40,350 nt of DNA from Acidimicrobiaceae bacterium. Lineage in GTDB: Bacteria; Actinomycetota; Acidimicrobiia; Acidimicrobiales; RAAP-2. Within the stretch, counting starts at the first letter, position 1; every line of letters begins with the position of its first letter. The position numbers were made by a program, and so were the translations under genes. The stretch spans positions 486 to 40,835 of the forward strand of contig PLKM01000069.1 in assembly GCA_003141095.1 (NCBI GenBank), in the 5' to 3' direction. Of this stretch, positions 1-7,666 are shown piece by piece. Below the pieces are notes generated by a model. The model saw only the letters and a list, made by a program, of their open reading frames with translations. It was not told the DNA's origin and did no database searches.

Positions 1-415
1 CCTTCGGGGCGGCGATGGTGATGCTCGCCGCAATCGTCAACGCCGAACGAAGACGAGTAATGTCAACGTGTTCGCCAACGACGAGGGCCGCTGCGGTGAC
101 TGGTGTGGAGCCCTCGAAGAATGTGGTCGTCGGGGTGATGGTCAACGTCGAGTACGTGATGCGTGAACGCTGAACGGTCACCGACGTGCTCGTCACTGCG
201 TTCACGACGCCTTCAATCTGTAAGCGCACGTGACGTCGGTCGCGCTCTAACCGCGCCTGACGTCCGTCGCGTTGCGAGTCATGACTCTTCGCCGAAACGT
301 GACGATCAGGACTTGCACCCGCCACTGCGACGCCCGTGACGCCGACGACTAATGACATTCCAACTGCCACCGTGGCAATTGTCCGGCCTATGCGCTTGAA
401 GTGATTCTTGTTCAT
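1..415 (-). CDS. Secreted DUF5666-type protein, 3' end beyond window
   Basis: The frame is open from an ATG at 415 (minus strand) to the window edge, about 138 codons, so only the N-terminal part is visible. AAGGGGG lies about six bases upstream of the ATG and decides the start. The first 30 residues form a Sec signal peptide: basic start, hydrophobic core, then small residues (VAVAGA). After a charged Arg/His/Asp linker (about 35-55) comes a beta-rich stretch with VVNAVTSTSVTV, TITPTTTFFEG and ALVVGEHVDI, matching the DUF5666 pattern. It is a paralogue of the complete gene at 14885-15631, with the same order of motifs and a related upstream region. DUF5666 has no firm function; it is usually exported. 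The family call is confident, the role unknown. Confidence 0.72.
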   Translation of the reverse strand, partial: MNKNHFKRIGRTIATVAVGMSLVVGVTGVAVAGASPDRHVSAKSHDSQRDGRQARLERDRRHVRLQIEGVVNAVTSTSVTVQRSRITYSTLTITPTTTFFEGSTPVTAAALVVGEHVDITRLRSALTIAASITIAAPK

Positions 416-723
416 AGTGCCCCCTTGGACTTATCGATCTGAAATGATCTTGAACACTTGCAAGTTTGGCGACCTTGTTTTCGAAAATCATGTGAGTAGC
501 CATAGAAGCGCGTCAGTTCCTCGGCGGTACCGTTACGGTTCAGTGACAACAAGCCGAACTCTCGTTGCCTACCATCAAGAAGTTGTTGAAAAGTCGGCCG
601 ATCAGGCCTAACTATCCACAGGGACCCCTTCGTCGCCAACTCCGCGTCACTCGTTCGAGAACCTCCATTTCAGAGTTCCGCCACCTTCAATCAGCCTTAA
701 GAGGGTCTTCGCTGGCGACCCGA
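416..723. other. Intergenic: leader of the DUF5666 gene and 3' flank of the MFS gene
   Basis: The left part is the promoter and leader of the minus-strand DUF5666 gene (see 444-465). The right part follows the stop of the exporter. Short open frames occur on both strands but lack ribosome sites and have shadow-like composition. No tRNA, repeat or clear terminator was seen. Confidence 0.5.
444..465 (-). promoter_or_regulatory. Upstream element shared by the two DUF5666 genes (copy 1)
   Basis: This 22-base block lies 29 bases before the A of the start codon at 415. It matches 17 of 22 bases with 15660-15681, which lies at exactly the same distance from the start of the second DUF5666 gene. It is probably part of the promoter or 5' leader. 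A TTGCAA within it could serve as a -35 element, but no convincing -10 can be fixed. One CTCAC-type half-site follows further upstream, around 485-495. Confidence 0.45.
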
Positions 724-2313
724 CTACTCCTCGTTGCCCGAGCGCGGAGCCCGCGACGGCAGCAGCAAGAGCACGAACACCGCCGCGGCGCCAGCGATGA
801 CCGCGCCCACCGAGACGGCGAAGACCATCCCGCTGATGAACGAATCTTGGGCGCTGTGGCGCAGTTGCGACCCCAGCGTCCCCCCGAGATGATGCGCGAC
901 CTCGAGCGCCCCGCCGAGCGATCCCTCGGTGGCCTTGGCAACTGATCCAGGGACCGAATAGTGGCGGAGCACCGATGCCATGTCCGCCTGGTACCGAGTA
1001 TTCAGAAGGCTCCCGAGCACCGCCACCCCGAGCGCACTACCAATTTGCAACGCCGTGCTGTTCGTCGCCGAACCCACCCCAGAAAGATCTATCGGGACCG
1101 AGCCCATCACTGACTCGGTGCAGGGTGCCACGCAAAGTCCGCTTCCGATGCCCATCAGGAGAAACGATGGGAGTGCATTGACGTAGGTCGAATGGAACGT
1201 GGTGGCGGCGAGCAGGGCCAACCCGAGGGTGATGAGCGCCATGCCCAGGAACACGACCACCTTGGTCCCCAGGTATCGCACGGCAAACGGCGAGAGCGAG
1301 GCGACCACCAACAAAACCAGGGCAATCGGGGCGATACGAAGTCCGGTTTGGAACGCGCTGTATCCGAGGCAGAACTGGAGGTACTGCGTGAGCAAGAACA
1401 GCCCACCCGACAAGGCGAAGATCGTGAGACCGAGGCCGCCGATCGCGACCGAGAATCGCCGCGAATTGAAGAATGAAACCTCCAACAGGGGATGACTCGT
1501 GCGCCTCTCCCAGAGAATGAGGACCGCCACTACTAACAAGGCACTGCCAATCGTGCCAAGAATAAGGTGTGAGCCCCAACCTCTGGTCGGGCCCTCAATA
1601 ATCCCCCACAACAAGAGCGCCGGGCCGAGCAATGAAAGTAGTGCGCCAAACGGGTCGGGCCGTTTGGCGGCGGGATTTTTCGAATCCGGCACGATCAGCG
1701 CCGCGGCGATGCAGGCAACGATGGCGATGGGCACATTGATGAGAAATACCGATCCCCACCAGAAGTGCGTCAACAGCCAGCCACCAACTACCGGACCAAT
1801 GGCCAACCCCAGGCCGTTGGTGCCTGACCACAGGCCGATGGCGCGGGCCCGGTCTCTCGGCTCAACGAAGACGTTCGTGAGAATTGACAAGGTGGACGGC
1901 ATGATGGCCGCGGCGCCGATGCCCATGAATGAGCGGGCCATGATGAGTTTGTCGGGCGTCGTCGCGAACGCCGACGCCCCCGATCCAACTGCGAAGATGA
2001 CGAGCCCGCCAATGAACACCCATTTACGTCCCACGTGATCACCGAGCGAGCCCGCGATGAGGAGCAGACCGGCCAGCACGACGATGTAGGCATCCACAAT
2101 CCACTGCAGCTGACTCGAGGTTGCGCGAAGACTCGCAACTATCGTCGGCAGCGCAACATTCAAAATGGTGCCGTCGAGATTAATGATCAGTACCGTCAGC
2201 GATAAGACGGCGAGGATTGCTCCGCGAGGGACTCGGCCGTCAACCAGCAGAGCGTCGTGCGAGATTTCGAACTTGCCCGATTTGCCTTCGCCGCTCGGTC
2301 TCGTGGCCGTCAT
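724..2313 (-). CDS. DHA2-family (EmrB/QacA-like) 14-helix MFS drug exporter
   Basis: A 529-residue inner-membrane proton antiporter of the major facilitator superfamily, expected to export drugs or toxic hydrophobic compounds. The first helix carries the DHA2 motif LDGTILNVALPTI (about 46-58). Motif A (GSLGDHVGRK, about 88-97) follows helix 2, and the antiporter motif C appears as GLAIGPVVGG near 165. Hydrophobic segments continue to the C-terminus, about fourteen in all, and the length fits the family. The frame extends upstream to a GTG at 2493, but those 60 residues are Cys/Arg-rich and unlike the family, so ATG 2313 is preferred. No good Shine-Dalgarno site is visible there, and ATG 2392 is possible. 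No regulator gene lies next to it. The substrate cannot be read from the sequence. Confidence 0.9.
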   Translation of the reverse strand: MTATRPSGEGKSGKFEISHDALLVDGRVPRGAILAVLSLTVLIINLDGTILNVALPTIVASLRATSSQLQWIVDAYIVVLAGLLLIAGSLGDHVGRKWVFIGGLVIFAVGSGASAFATTPDKLIMARSFMGIGAAAIMPSTLSILTNVFVEPRDRARAIGLWSGTNGLGLAIGPVVGGWLLTHFWWGSVFLINVPIAIVACIAAALIVPDSKNPAAKRPDPFGALLSLLGPALLLWGIIEGPTRGWGSHLILGTIGSALLVVAVLILWERRTSHPLLEVSFFNSRRFSVAIGGLGLTIFALSGGLFLLTQYLQFCLGYSAFQTGLRIAPIALVLLVVASLSPFAVRYLGTKVVVFLGMALITLGLALLAATTFHSTYVNALPSFLLMGIGSGLCVAPCTESVMGSVPIDLSGVGSATNSTALQIGSALGVAVLGSLLNTRYQADMASVLRHYSVPGSVAKATEGSLGGALEVAHHLGGTLGSQLRHSAQDSFISGMVFAVSVGAVIAGAAAVFVLLLLPSRAPRSGNEE

Positions 2314-2626
2314 GGGAGCATGTGGGACGCGAGCCACTGCGCGCCCCCAAAAACTCCGAATCCCACGGACCAGTTCATGCCGACCCCCCATGAATAGTTC
2401 AACTCCGGGCAGAACCCCCCTGCTTTTCGAACAGTAGGCCCCTGAGGTGAACGGCCAACTAGGGCAATTAGTCCCACATTCCTCGAAGCTCACGGCTCTC
2501 TAAATATCGAAACGCTGCGCCGACGAGATGAACCATCGTGCAAAAACAGTGTCGAGGCGAAGCAAGAATCTATCGAGCCCATCGAGACACTGCGCCTCCT
2601 CGACAACCGGCTAGTTTAATTCCAGT
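2314..2626. other. Divergent intergenic region between the MFS gene and the liv operon
   Basis: It holds the start regions of two divergent units. The part next to the exporter is open in its frame but unlikely to be translated. The livG side ends in a -10-like hexamer six bases before the ATG. Nothing else is recognised. Confidence 0.5.
2615..2620 (+). promoter_or_regulatory. Putative -10 box for a leaderless livG transcript
   Basis: TTTAAT (5 of 6 matches to TATAAT) sits at -12 to -7 from the livG ATG at 2627, which would start the mRNA at or next to the start codon. No Shine-Dalgarno site precedes this ATG, consistent with the leaderless mRNAs common in actinobacteria. No good -35 is seen at 16-18 bases, so the call rests on the -10 alone. 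Confidence 0.4.
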
Positions 2627-3403
2627 ATGACGGACCCAAATACCCGACGAATTACTCTGGAGCTCTCCAATGTCACGGTGCGCTTCGGCGGACTGCACGC
2701 GCTCAACGACGTATCTTTTCGCGTGCATGAAAGCGAGATCGTTGGCCTCATTGGTCCAAACGGCGCCGGAAAAACCACGGCATTCAACGTCGCATGTGGA
2801 TTTCAAAGGCCGACCTCGGGCACGGTTGAGTTTCCAGGTCTAGGGCACGGGGCACTCAAACCGTCACAACTCGCAAGGGCCGGCGTTGCTCGCACCTTGC
2901 AGGGCGTCGGGCTCTTCAATCAAATCACCATTCTTGAAAACGTGATGGCGGGAGCGCAAAGTCGTCCCGGTGGACATATTGGCGCGTCAATTCTCGGGCT
3001 CCCGTCGGGTCTACGTGTCGAAAAGGCCCTGCGAGGCGAGGCCATGTTCCAACTCGATCGCCTGGGAATTGCAAAATTCGCCGGAGCGCTTCCGAGCGGG
3101 GTTCCCTACGGAATCGCGAAAAAGGTCTCCATCGCCCGAGCACTCATGTCGCAACCTCAACTACTCATGCTCGACGAACCGGCTTCTGGCCTCGACGAGA
3201 AGGAGCTGGCCGAGTTCATCCGCCTTATCTCCGAACTGCGCACGTCGATGAGCGTGCTTCTGGTCGAGCACAACATGGACTTCGTGATGCAACTCGTTGA
3301 CTACCTCGTCGTGCTCAATTTTGGCCAAGTGATCGCGACCGGAACCCCAGAGCACATCAGCACCAACCCTGACGTGCTCGCCGCGTATCTGGGGATTGAC
3401 TGA
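2627..3403 (+). CDS. livG: Branched-chain amino acid ABC transporter ATPase, LivG type
   Basis: A 258-residue cytoplasmic ATPase that powers a LivHM-type permease. Walker A is GPNGAGKT (43-50), Walker B is LLMLDEP (179-185) and the switch histidine is in VEHNMD (215). The signature region reads YGIAKKVSIARAL (161-173) rather than LSGGQ; LivG proteins typically have a YGQQRRLEIARAL-like signature here, so this is family-typical with extra drift. The C-terminal GTPEHISTNPDVLAAYLG is the usual LivG tail. It is the first gene of a five-gene operon and its TGA shares one base with the ATG of livF, implying coupled translation. The substrate could be branched-chain amino acids, amides or urea; the ATPase does not tell. 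Confidence 0.92.
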   Translation: MTDPNTRRITLELSNVTVRFGGLHALNDVSFRVHESEIVGLIGPNGAGKTTAFNVACGFQRPTSGTVEFPGLGHGALKPSQLARAGVARTLQGVGLFNQITILENVMAGAQSRPGGHIGASILGLPSGLRVEKALRGEAMFQLDRLGIAKFAGALPSGVPYGIAKKVSIARALMSQPQLLMLDEPASGLDEKELAEFIRLISELRTSMSVLLVEHNMDFVMQLVDYLVVLNFGQVIATGTPEHISTNPDVLAAYLGID

Positions 3404-4110
3404 TGATCCGCGTTGACAACCTGTCAGTCAGTTACGGAGCGGTGAAGGCACTTCGCAACGTAAGTTTGCAGGCTTCGCCTGGCCTCATTACCGCGGTACT
3501 CGGCGCGAACGGTGCCGGAAAGACGACCCTTCTTCGAGCCATCTCCGGGCTCGTCACGCCCCAGAGCGGGAACATCCTCCTGGGGGAAAAGTCGTTGCTT
3601 CGCATGCCCACCGAAAACATATGTCGACTGGGCTTGGCGCACGTTCCAGAAGGTCGAGGCGTCATTGCGGAGTTGACGGTAGAAGACAACCTGCGCCTGG
3701 GCGCGCTCGCGAGCAAAGTGAACCTCGCCGAGGGTCTCGAAACCCAGTACGCACAGTTCCCCGCGCTCGCAGATCGTCGAAAGAAGTACTGCGCCACGCT
3801 GTCGGGCGGGGAACGCCAGATGCTGGCCATGGCTCGCGCCCTCATCGCCCAACCGAAAGTGCTGCTCCTCGATGAGCCGTCGCTCGGTCTGGCCCCTCTG
3901 GTCACTTCGGAACTCATGAAGCTGATTCTTCAGCTTTGTGAGTCAGAGAACTTGACGGTCATTCTCGTGGAACAGAATGCGAAGAGTGCGCTGCGAATTG
4001 CCCACAACGCGGTGGTACTGCACTTAGGTGCCGTCGTTGCCAGCGGCGACGCCAAAACAGTCGCCGACGACGAAGACCTCCGGCGCTACTACCTGGGATT
4101 GGTTGAGTAA
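3403..4110 (+). CDS. livF: Branched-chain amino acid ABC transporter ATPase, LivF type
   Basis: A 235-residue second ATPase of the HAAT-type importer. It has Walker A GANGAGKT (34-41), a canonical LSGGERQM signature (133-140), Walker B VLLLDEPSLGL (153-163) and the VEQNAKSAL switch region diagnostic of LivF. Length and motifs match the family. The gene overlaps livG upstream and livH downstream by one base each (TGATG and TAATG), so the cassette is translated as a coupled unit. It should pair with LivG as a heterodimer under the LivH-LivM channel. Confidence 0.93.
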   Translation: MIRVDNLSVSYGAVKALRNVSLQASPGLITAVLGANGAGKTTLLRAISGLVTPQSGNILLGEKSLLRMPTENICRLGLAHVPEGRGVIAELTVEDNLRLGALASKVNLAEGLETQYAQFPALADRRKKYCATLSGGERQMLAMARALIAQPKVLLLDEPSLGLAPLVTSELMKLILQLCESENLTVILVEQNAKSALRIAHNAVVLHLGAVVASGDAKTVADDEDLRRYYLGLVE

Positions 4111-5006
4111 TGAGTTCGTTCTTGACGTCCGCTTTCATGCACAATATCTTTGGGGGATTGGCGCAAGGGGTCATTTATTCCCTCGTGGCGCTGAGCCTCG
4201 TCATTATCTGGCAGTCAACCCACGTGCTCAACTTCGCCCAAGGGGCGATGGCCATGCTCGCCACCTACATTGGCATGACCCAGATTGATCGGGGCATCGG
4301 CTACTGGTGGTGTCTGGTGATCTCGGTTGTAGTGGGCATGGTGTTTGGAGGAGTAACCGAACGAGTTTTGATTCGGCCGCTCTATGGAAAGCCGGAGATC
4401 AATCCCATCGTCGTGATGGTGGGCTTTCTCGGGGTTATCGAAGCAGTTGCCACCGCCATCTGGACCAGTACCACGCGCAACATCGCCGCACCGTTCTCAC
4501 AGGTCTTCTTTCAGTCCCACGGAAATCTCGTCTATCTCTCGCCGTTCATAATCTTCCAGGTCATTCTCGCCGTCGTCATCATGTTGCTCGTTGCGGCTCT
4601 CTTTCGCTTCACGAAACTGGGACTGCAACTTCGAGCGTCAGCCCTGGCTCCAGAAGTAGCGCGCCTGCTCGGCGTTCGCGTGAATCGAATGCTGACAATT
4701 GGCTGGATACTCTCCGCGGGCGTGGGTGCCATCGCCGCGGTGATTCTCGCCTCGGGCAGTTTCGGCCTCTTCCCCACTGATATGGATGGCGTCTTCGTCG
4801 CCGGCTTCATCGCCGCCGCGGTGGGCGGACTTGAATCACCGATTGGAGCGATCGCGGGTGGATTACTCATTGGCCTCGCCGAGCAATTCATTCTCGCCTA
4901 CTGGTCACCCAATGTTGCCCCGCTCGGCGGCATCATCATTCTCGTGGTGGCGCTCATGATTCGACCTCAGGGAATCTTCACCAGGACCGTCGGGCGGAGA
5001 GTGTAA
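4110..5006 (+). CDS. livH: Branched-chain amino acid ABC transporter permease, LivH type
   Basis: A 298-residue polytopic membrane protein with about eight hydrophobic segments. Family landmarks are GVIYSLVALSLVIIWQSTHVLNFAQGAMAM near the N-terminus (about 18-47), the central GLQLRASALAPEVARLLGV segment that contacts the ATPases, and VGGLESPIGAIAGGLLIGLAEQF near the C-terminus. It forms the channel with LivM. It starts on the last base of livF and its TAA overlaps the ATG of livM (TAATG). Confidence 0.92.
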   Translation: MSSFLTSAFMHNIFGGLAQGVIYSLVALSLVIIWQSTHVLNFAQGAMAMLATYIGMTQIDRGIGYWWCLVISVVVGMVFGGVTERVLIRPLYGKPEINPIVVMVGFLGVIEAVATAIWTSTTRNIAAPFSQVFFQSHGNLVYLSPFIIFQVILAVVIMLLVAALFRFTKLGLQLRASALAPEVARLLGVRVNRMLTIGWILSAGVGAIAAVILASGSFGLFPTDMDGVFVAGFIAAAVGGLESPIGAIAGGLLIGLAEQFILAYWSPNVAPLGGIIILVVALMIRPQGIFTRTVGRRV

Positions 5007-6079
5007 TGAACTGGCTCGGCTCTCTTCGAAAACAAGAAACCACCCACGCGCGCTTCATATGCGTTCTGGGTCTGACCATCCTGGCGCTCGTCGTTACGAT
5101 CTTCTTACCGCCGGTCGCGGATTCACAACTCGCCAGTGGTGCCGCGATCACCATCGTGATCCTGGGTCTGAGTTGGCTCATTGGCTGGAGTGGACAGATC
5201 TCGCTGGGCAATTCAGGGTTCATGGCGGTCGGGGCGTACGCGGCGGGAATCTGGGCCCACCATCACGCGACGACACCGCTCGTCTTCACGCTCCTTCTCG
5301 CCACCGTGGCCGGCGCCTTCAGCGGGCTCGTGGTGGGCATCCCCTCCACGCGTCTGCGCGGCCCCTATCTGGCTGGAATGACGCTGGCCTTTGCGGCGGC
5401 GATCACCCCACTGGCGCAGAACTTCACCTCGATGACGGGAGGCGAAGGCGGCCTCTTCTTCAACACGCTCACGACACCGAAGTGGTTCTTGCACCAGTTC
5501 GGAGGCATCAATGCCGCCATCAACGCCAATGCGCAGTGGTCGGCCGACTTGGCCGTCGTCATTGCCGGCGTGATGTTCTTCTTCATGGCCAACCTCTTTC
5601 ACAGCCGCTCGGGACGCGCCATGCGCCTGGTACGTGACAATGATGTCGCCGCCGAACTCATGGGAATCAACCTGCCGCGCACCCGGACCCTCGCCTTCGT
5701 CGTCGCTGCGGCGTTCGCGGGCCTTGGTGGCGCACTCTTTACCCTCCTCAACGCCACGGTGACGCCAGAAACCTTTCCCCTCACCCTTTCCATCACGCTG
5801 CTGACGCTGATGGTGCTCGGTGGCATCGGTACGCTGAGCGGTGCCGTGATTGGCGGCATCATCTACTCCTTCAGCCCCAATCTGGTGTCGTACGTCAACT
5901 CCCTCACCGGGGTGAATCCCAGCTCTAACCTGGGAGCGAACATGCAAGGCATCATCTTTGGTTCTTTACTCATCTTGACGATGCTTTTCGCACCGCGCGG
6001 TATCGCGGGAGTCGGCCTAAAGATTAAACATTCTTTACAATCGCGTCGGAAACTGGAAAGTGTCGAGAATGTGAATTAA
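5006..6079 (+). CDS. livM: Branched-chain amino acid ABC transporter permease, LivM type
   Basis: A 357-residue permease. LivM landmarks include LIGWSGQISLGNSGFMAVGAY (about 52-72), RLRGPYLAGMTLAFA (about 116-130), MRLVRDNDVAAELMGINLPRTR, the cytoplasmic coupling loop (about 205-226), and LGGIGTLSGAVIGG in the second half. About eight to ten membrane segments are present. It is last of the four overlapping genes. A 31-base gap with a hairpin separates it from the binding-protein gene. Confidence 0.92.
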   Translation: MNWLGSLRKQETTHARFICVLGLTILALVVTIFLPPVADSQLASGAAITIVILGLSWLIGWSGQISLGNSGFMAVGAYAAGIWAHHHATTPLVFTLLLATVAGAFSGLVVGIPSTRLRGPYLAGMTLAFAAAITPLAQNFTSMTGGEGGLFFNTLTTPKWFLHQFGGINAAINANAQWSADLAVVIAGVMFFFMANLFHSRSGRAMRLVRDNDVAAELMGINLPRTRTLAFVVAAAFAGLGGALFTLLNATVTPETFPLTLSITLLTLMVLGGIGTLSGAVIGGIIYSFSPNLVSYVNSLTGVNPSSNLGANMQGIIFGSLLILTMLFAPRGIAGVGLKIKHSLQSRRKLESVENVN

Positions 6080-6082
6080 GTT

Positions 6083-6105
6083 CCCCCTAAGACCAAATTA
6101 GGGGG
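6083..6105 (+). promoter_or_regulatory. Intercistronic hairpin overlapping the binding-protein Shine-Dalgarno
   Basis: CCCCCTAA (6083-6090) and TTAGGGGG (6098-6105) form a perfect 8-bp stem with a 7-base loop. The 3' arm contains AGGGGG, the only ribosome site for the ATG at 6111, five bases further on. Folded RNA would hide the site. The hairpin could instead stop 3' exonucleases and shift the ratio of permease to binding protein. There is no U-tract, so it is not a standard terminator. Confidence 0.6.
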
Positions 6106-6110
6106 ATTCA

Positions 6111-7466
6111 ATGATTCAAAAGTTAAGACGTTCAACCACATTGCTTTCGGTGACGGCGCTCACGCTCGGCATGGTGTCTACTGGCTTACTCGCCAGTAAC
6201 GCTGAAGCCTCGACGAGTACGCCCGGTGTCACCGCCAAGACAATCACTATTGGAGCGTCAGTGCCGCTCTCTGGCGTCGCTGCCAGTTACGCACCGGTGT
6301 CCGCTGCGGCGAACGCTGTCTTTAAGTATGTCAACGCGCACGGCGGCGTCAACGGACGAACCATCAAGTACATCCGTCTCGACGACTGCTACGACTTGGC
6401 TGCTTACGGACTCGGATGCACCGCCGGCGCCAGCACGACCACGCTGAGCCAGAACAAGGTGCTGGTCGCTCAAGACCACGTCTTCGCGACAGTTGGTTCA
6501 CTAGGAACCGCCGCGGAGGACAGTGTCCTTAGTTACCTGAAGCAGAATGGTGTTCCGCAGTTGTTCGTGGCCTCCGGCTCGAGAGACTGGAACCAGCCTT
6601 CGATCTACCCCGGTACCTTTGGATTCCAAACGAGTTACGTGGCGGAGAGCAAGATTTTTGCTCGCTACATCAATTCGCACTTTGCGGGTCAGACCGTTGG
6701 ATTCATTGGCCAGAACGACGACTTCGGCGCGGACGGCTACATGGGACTGACTGACGGCGGCGTATCGATCTCGTCGGCGAACGACTTGAGTTACAACGCC
6801 GCCGACGCGATCTCCGGATCAACCAGCGACATCCAACAGGACGTGGCGACACTTCAGGCCAACAAGGCACAAGTTGTCGTACTGGACTCGGTGCCGGGCT
6901 TCACGAGTGGAATCTTGACGGTGGCTCACATGCTCGGCTACTCGCCGCAGTGGATCATCTCCTCGGTGGGTTCGGACCCGACGTTGGTGAACAACGTCGG
7001 TGAAGCGGGAGCCATTTCGCTCGACTACTTCCCCGCGCCTACCAACAAGAGTGACCCATGGGTACCGTGGGTGCGTAAGGTTCTGCTCGCTGACAAGGCC
7101 GACTTCCCGACCTTCACGGCGTCGTCAGTCCTCACCGGCAACGAGTTCTACGGTGCAGGCTATGCCGTGGCATTCGTGGAGGCTCTCAAGGCCGAAGGCA
7201 AGACGGTCACTCGCGCGGGATTCTTGAAGTCGCTCAAGTCGACCACGTTCTCCACACCGGCCATTACGCCGCTGAAGTACTCGTCGTCGAACCACCAGGG
7301 CCTATTGGGTGGCGTCATTGCGACGGTCGCTCCAAACGGCACTTCGGCTCCAACCCTCGTGGTTGAGCCAAACACCACGGTGTTCACAACCACCAACACC
7401 AAGAGTTCACCAATCAAGGTATCGACAAAGCTCGCAATCGCTCTGATTCCGAGTTGGCTGAAGTAG
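6111..7466 (+). CDS. Periplasmic-binding-protein-like substrate receptor of the Liv transporter
   Basis: A 451-residue exported type I solute-binding protein (Peripla_BP_6/LivJ-like) that should deliver ligand to LivHMGF. A Sec signal peptide ends near NAEAS (about 30-34). The mature chain opens with GVTAKTITIGASVPLSGVAAS, typical of the family, followed by NGRTIKYIRLDDCYD, FGADGYMG and later ALKAEGKTVTRAGFLKSLKST. Two Cys (DDCYD and LGCTAG) could form a disulfide. No lipobox Cys follows the signal peptide, which is odd for a Gram-positive cell wall, where such receptors are usually lipoproteins. The ligand is unknown; the family also binds amides, urea and aromatic acids. Confidence 0.9.
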   Translation: MIQKLRRSTTLLSVTALTLGMVSTGLLASNAEASTSTPGVTAKTITIGASVPLSGVAASYAPVSAAANAVFKYVNAHGGVNGRTIKYIRLDDCYDLAAYGLGCTAGASTTTLSQNKVLVAQDHVFATVGSLGTAAEDSVLSYLKQNGVPQLFVASGSRDWNQPSIYPGTFGFQTSYVAESKIFARYINSHFAGQTVGFIGQNDDFGADGYMGLTDGGVSISSANDLSYNAADAISGSTSDIQQDVATLQANKAQVVVLDSVPGFTSGILTVAHMLGYSPQWIISSVGSDPTLVNNVGEAGAISLDYFPAPTNKSDPWVPWVRKVLLADKADFPTFTASSVLTGNEFYGAGYAVAFVEALKAEGKTVTRAGFLKSLKSTTFSTPAITPLKYSSSNHQGLLGGVIATVAPNGTSAPTLVVEPNTTVFTTTNTKSSPIKVSTKLAIALIPSWLK

Positions 7467-7480
7467 GCCACATCATCAAC

Positions 7481-7517
7481 AACGAGACCCCCGCCGCAAC
7501 GCGGCGGGGGTCTCGTT
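7481..7517 (+). terminator. Intrinsic terminator closing the liv operon
   Basis: AACGAGACCCCCGCCGC (7481-7497) pairs perfectly over 17 bp with 7501-7517, leaving a 3-base loop (AAC). It starts 14 bases after the stop of the binding-protein gene. The following GTCTTATC is only a weak U-tract, but the stem is very stable. Confidence 0.85.
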
Positions 7518-7666
7518 GTCTTATCACGCTCTTCAATTCGCTCGTCAGCGCCACGGCCTAACGCCATGACCGGCGAGCGTCGGCGCTGGGTCCGCGCATG
7601 ATCGAAGCCTTCGTTCGCTCAAATTGGCGAAGACTAAAGTTGCGGTCGTGACGGTACCGAGCAGTG

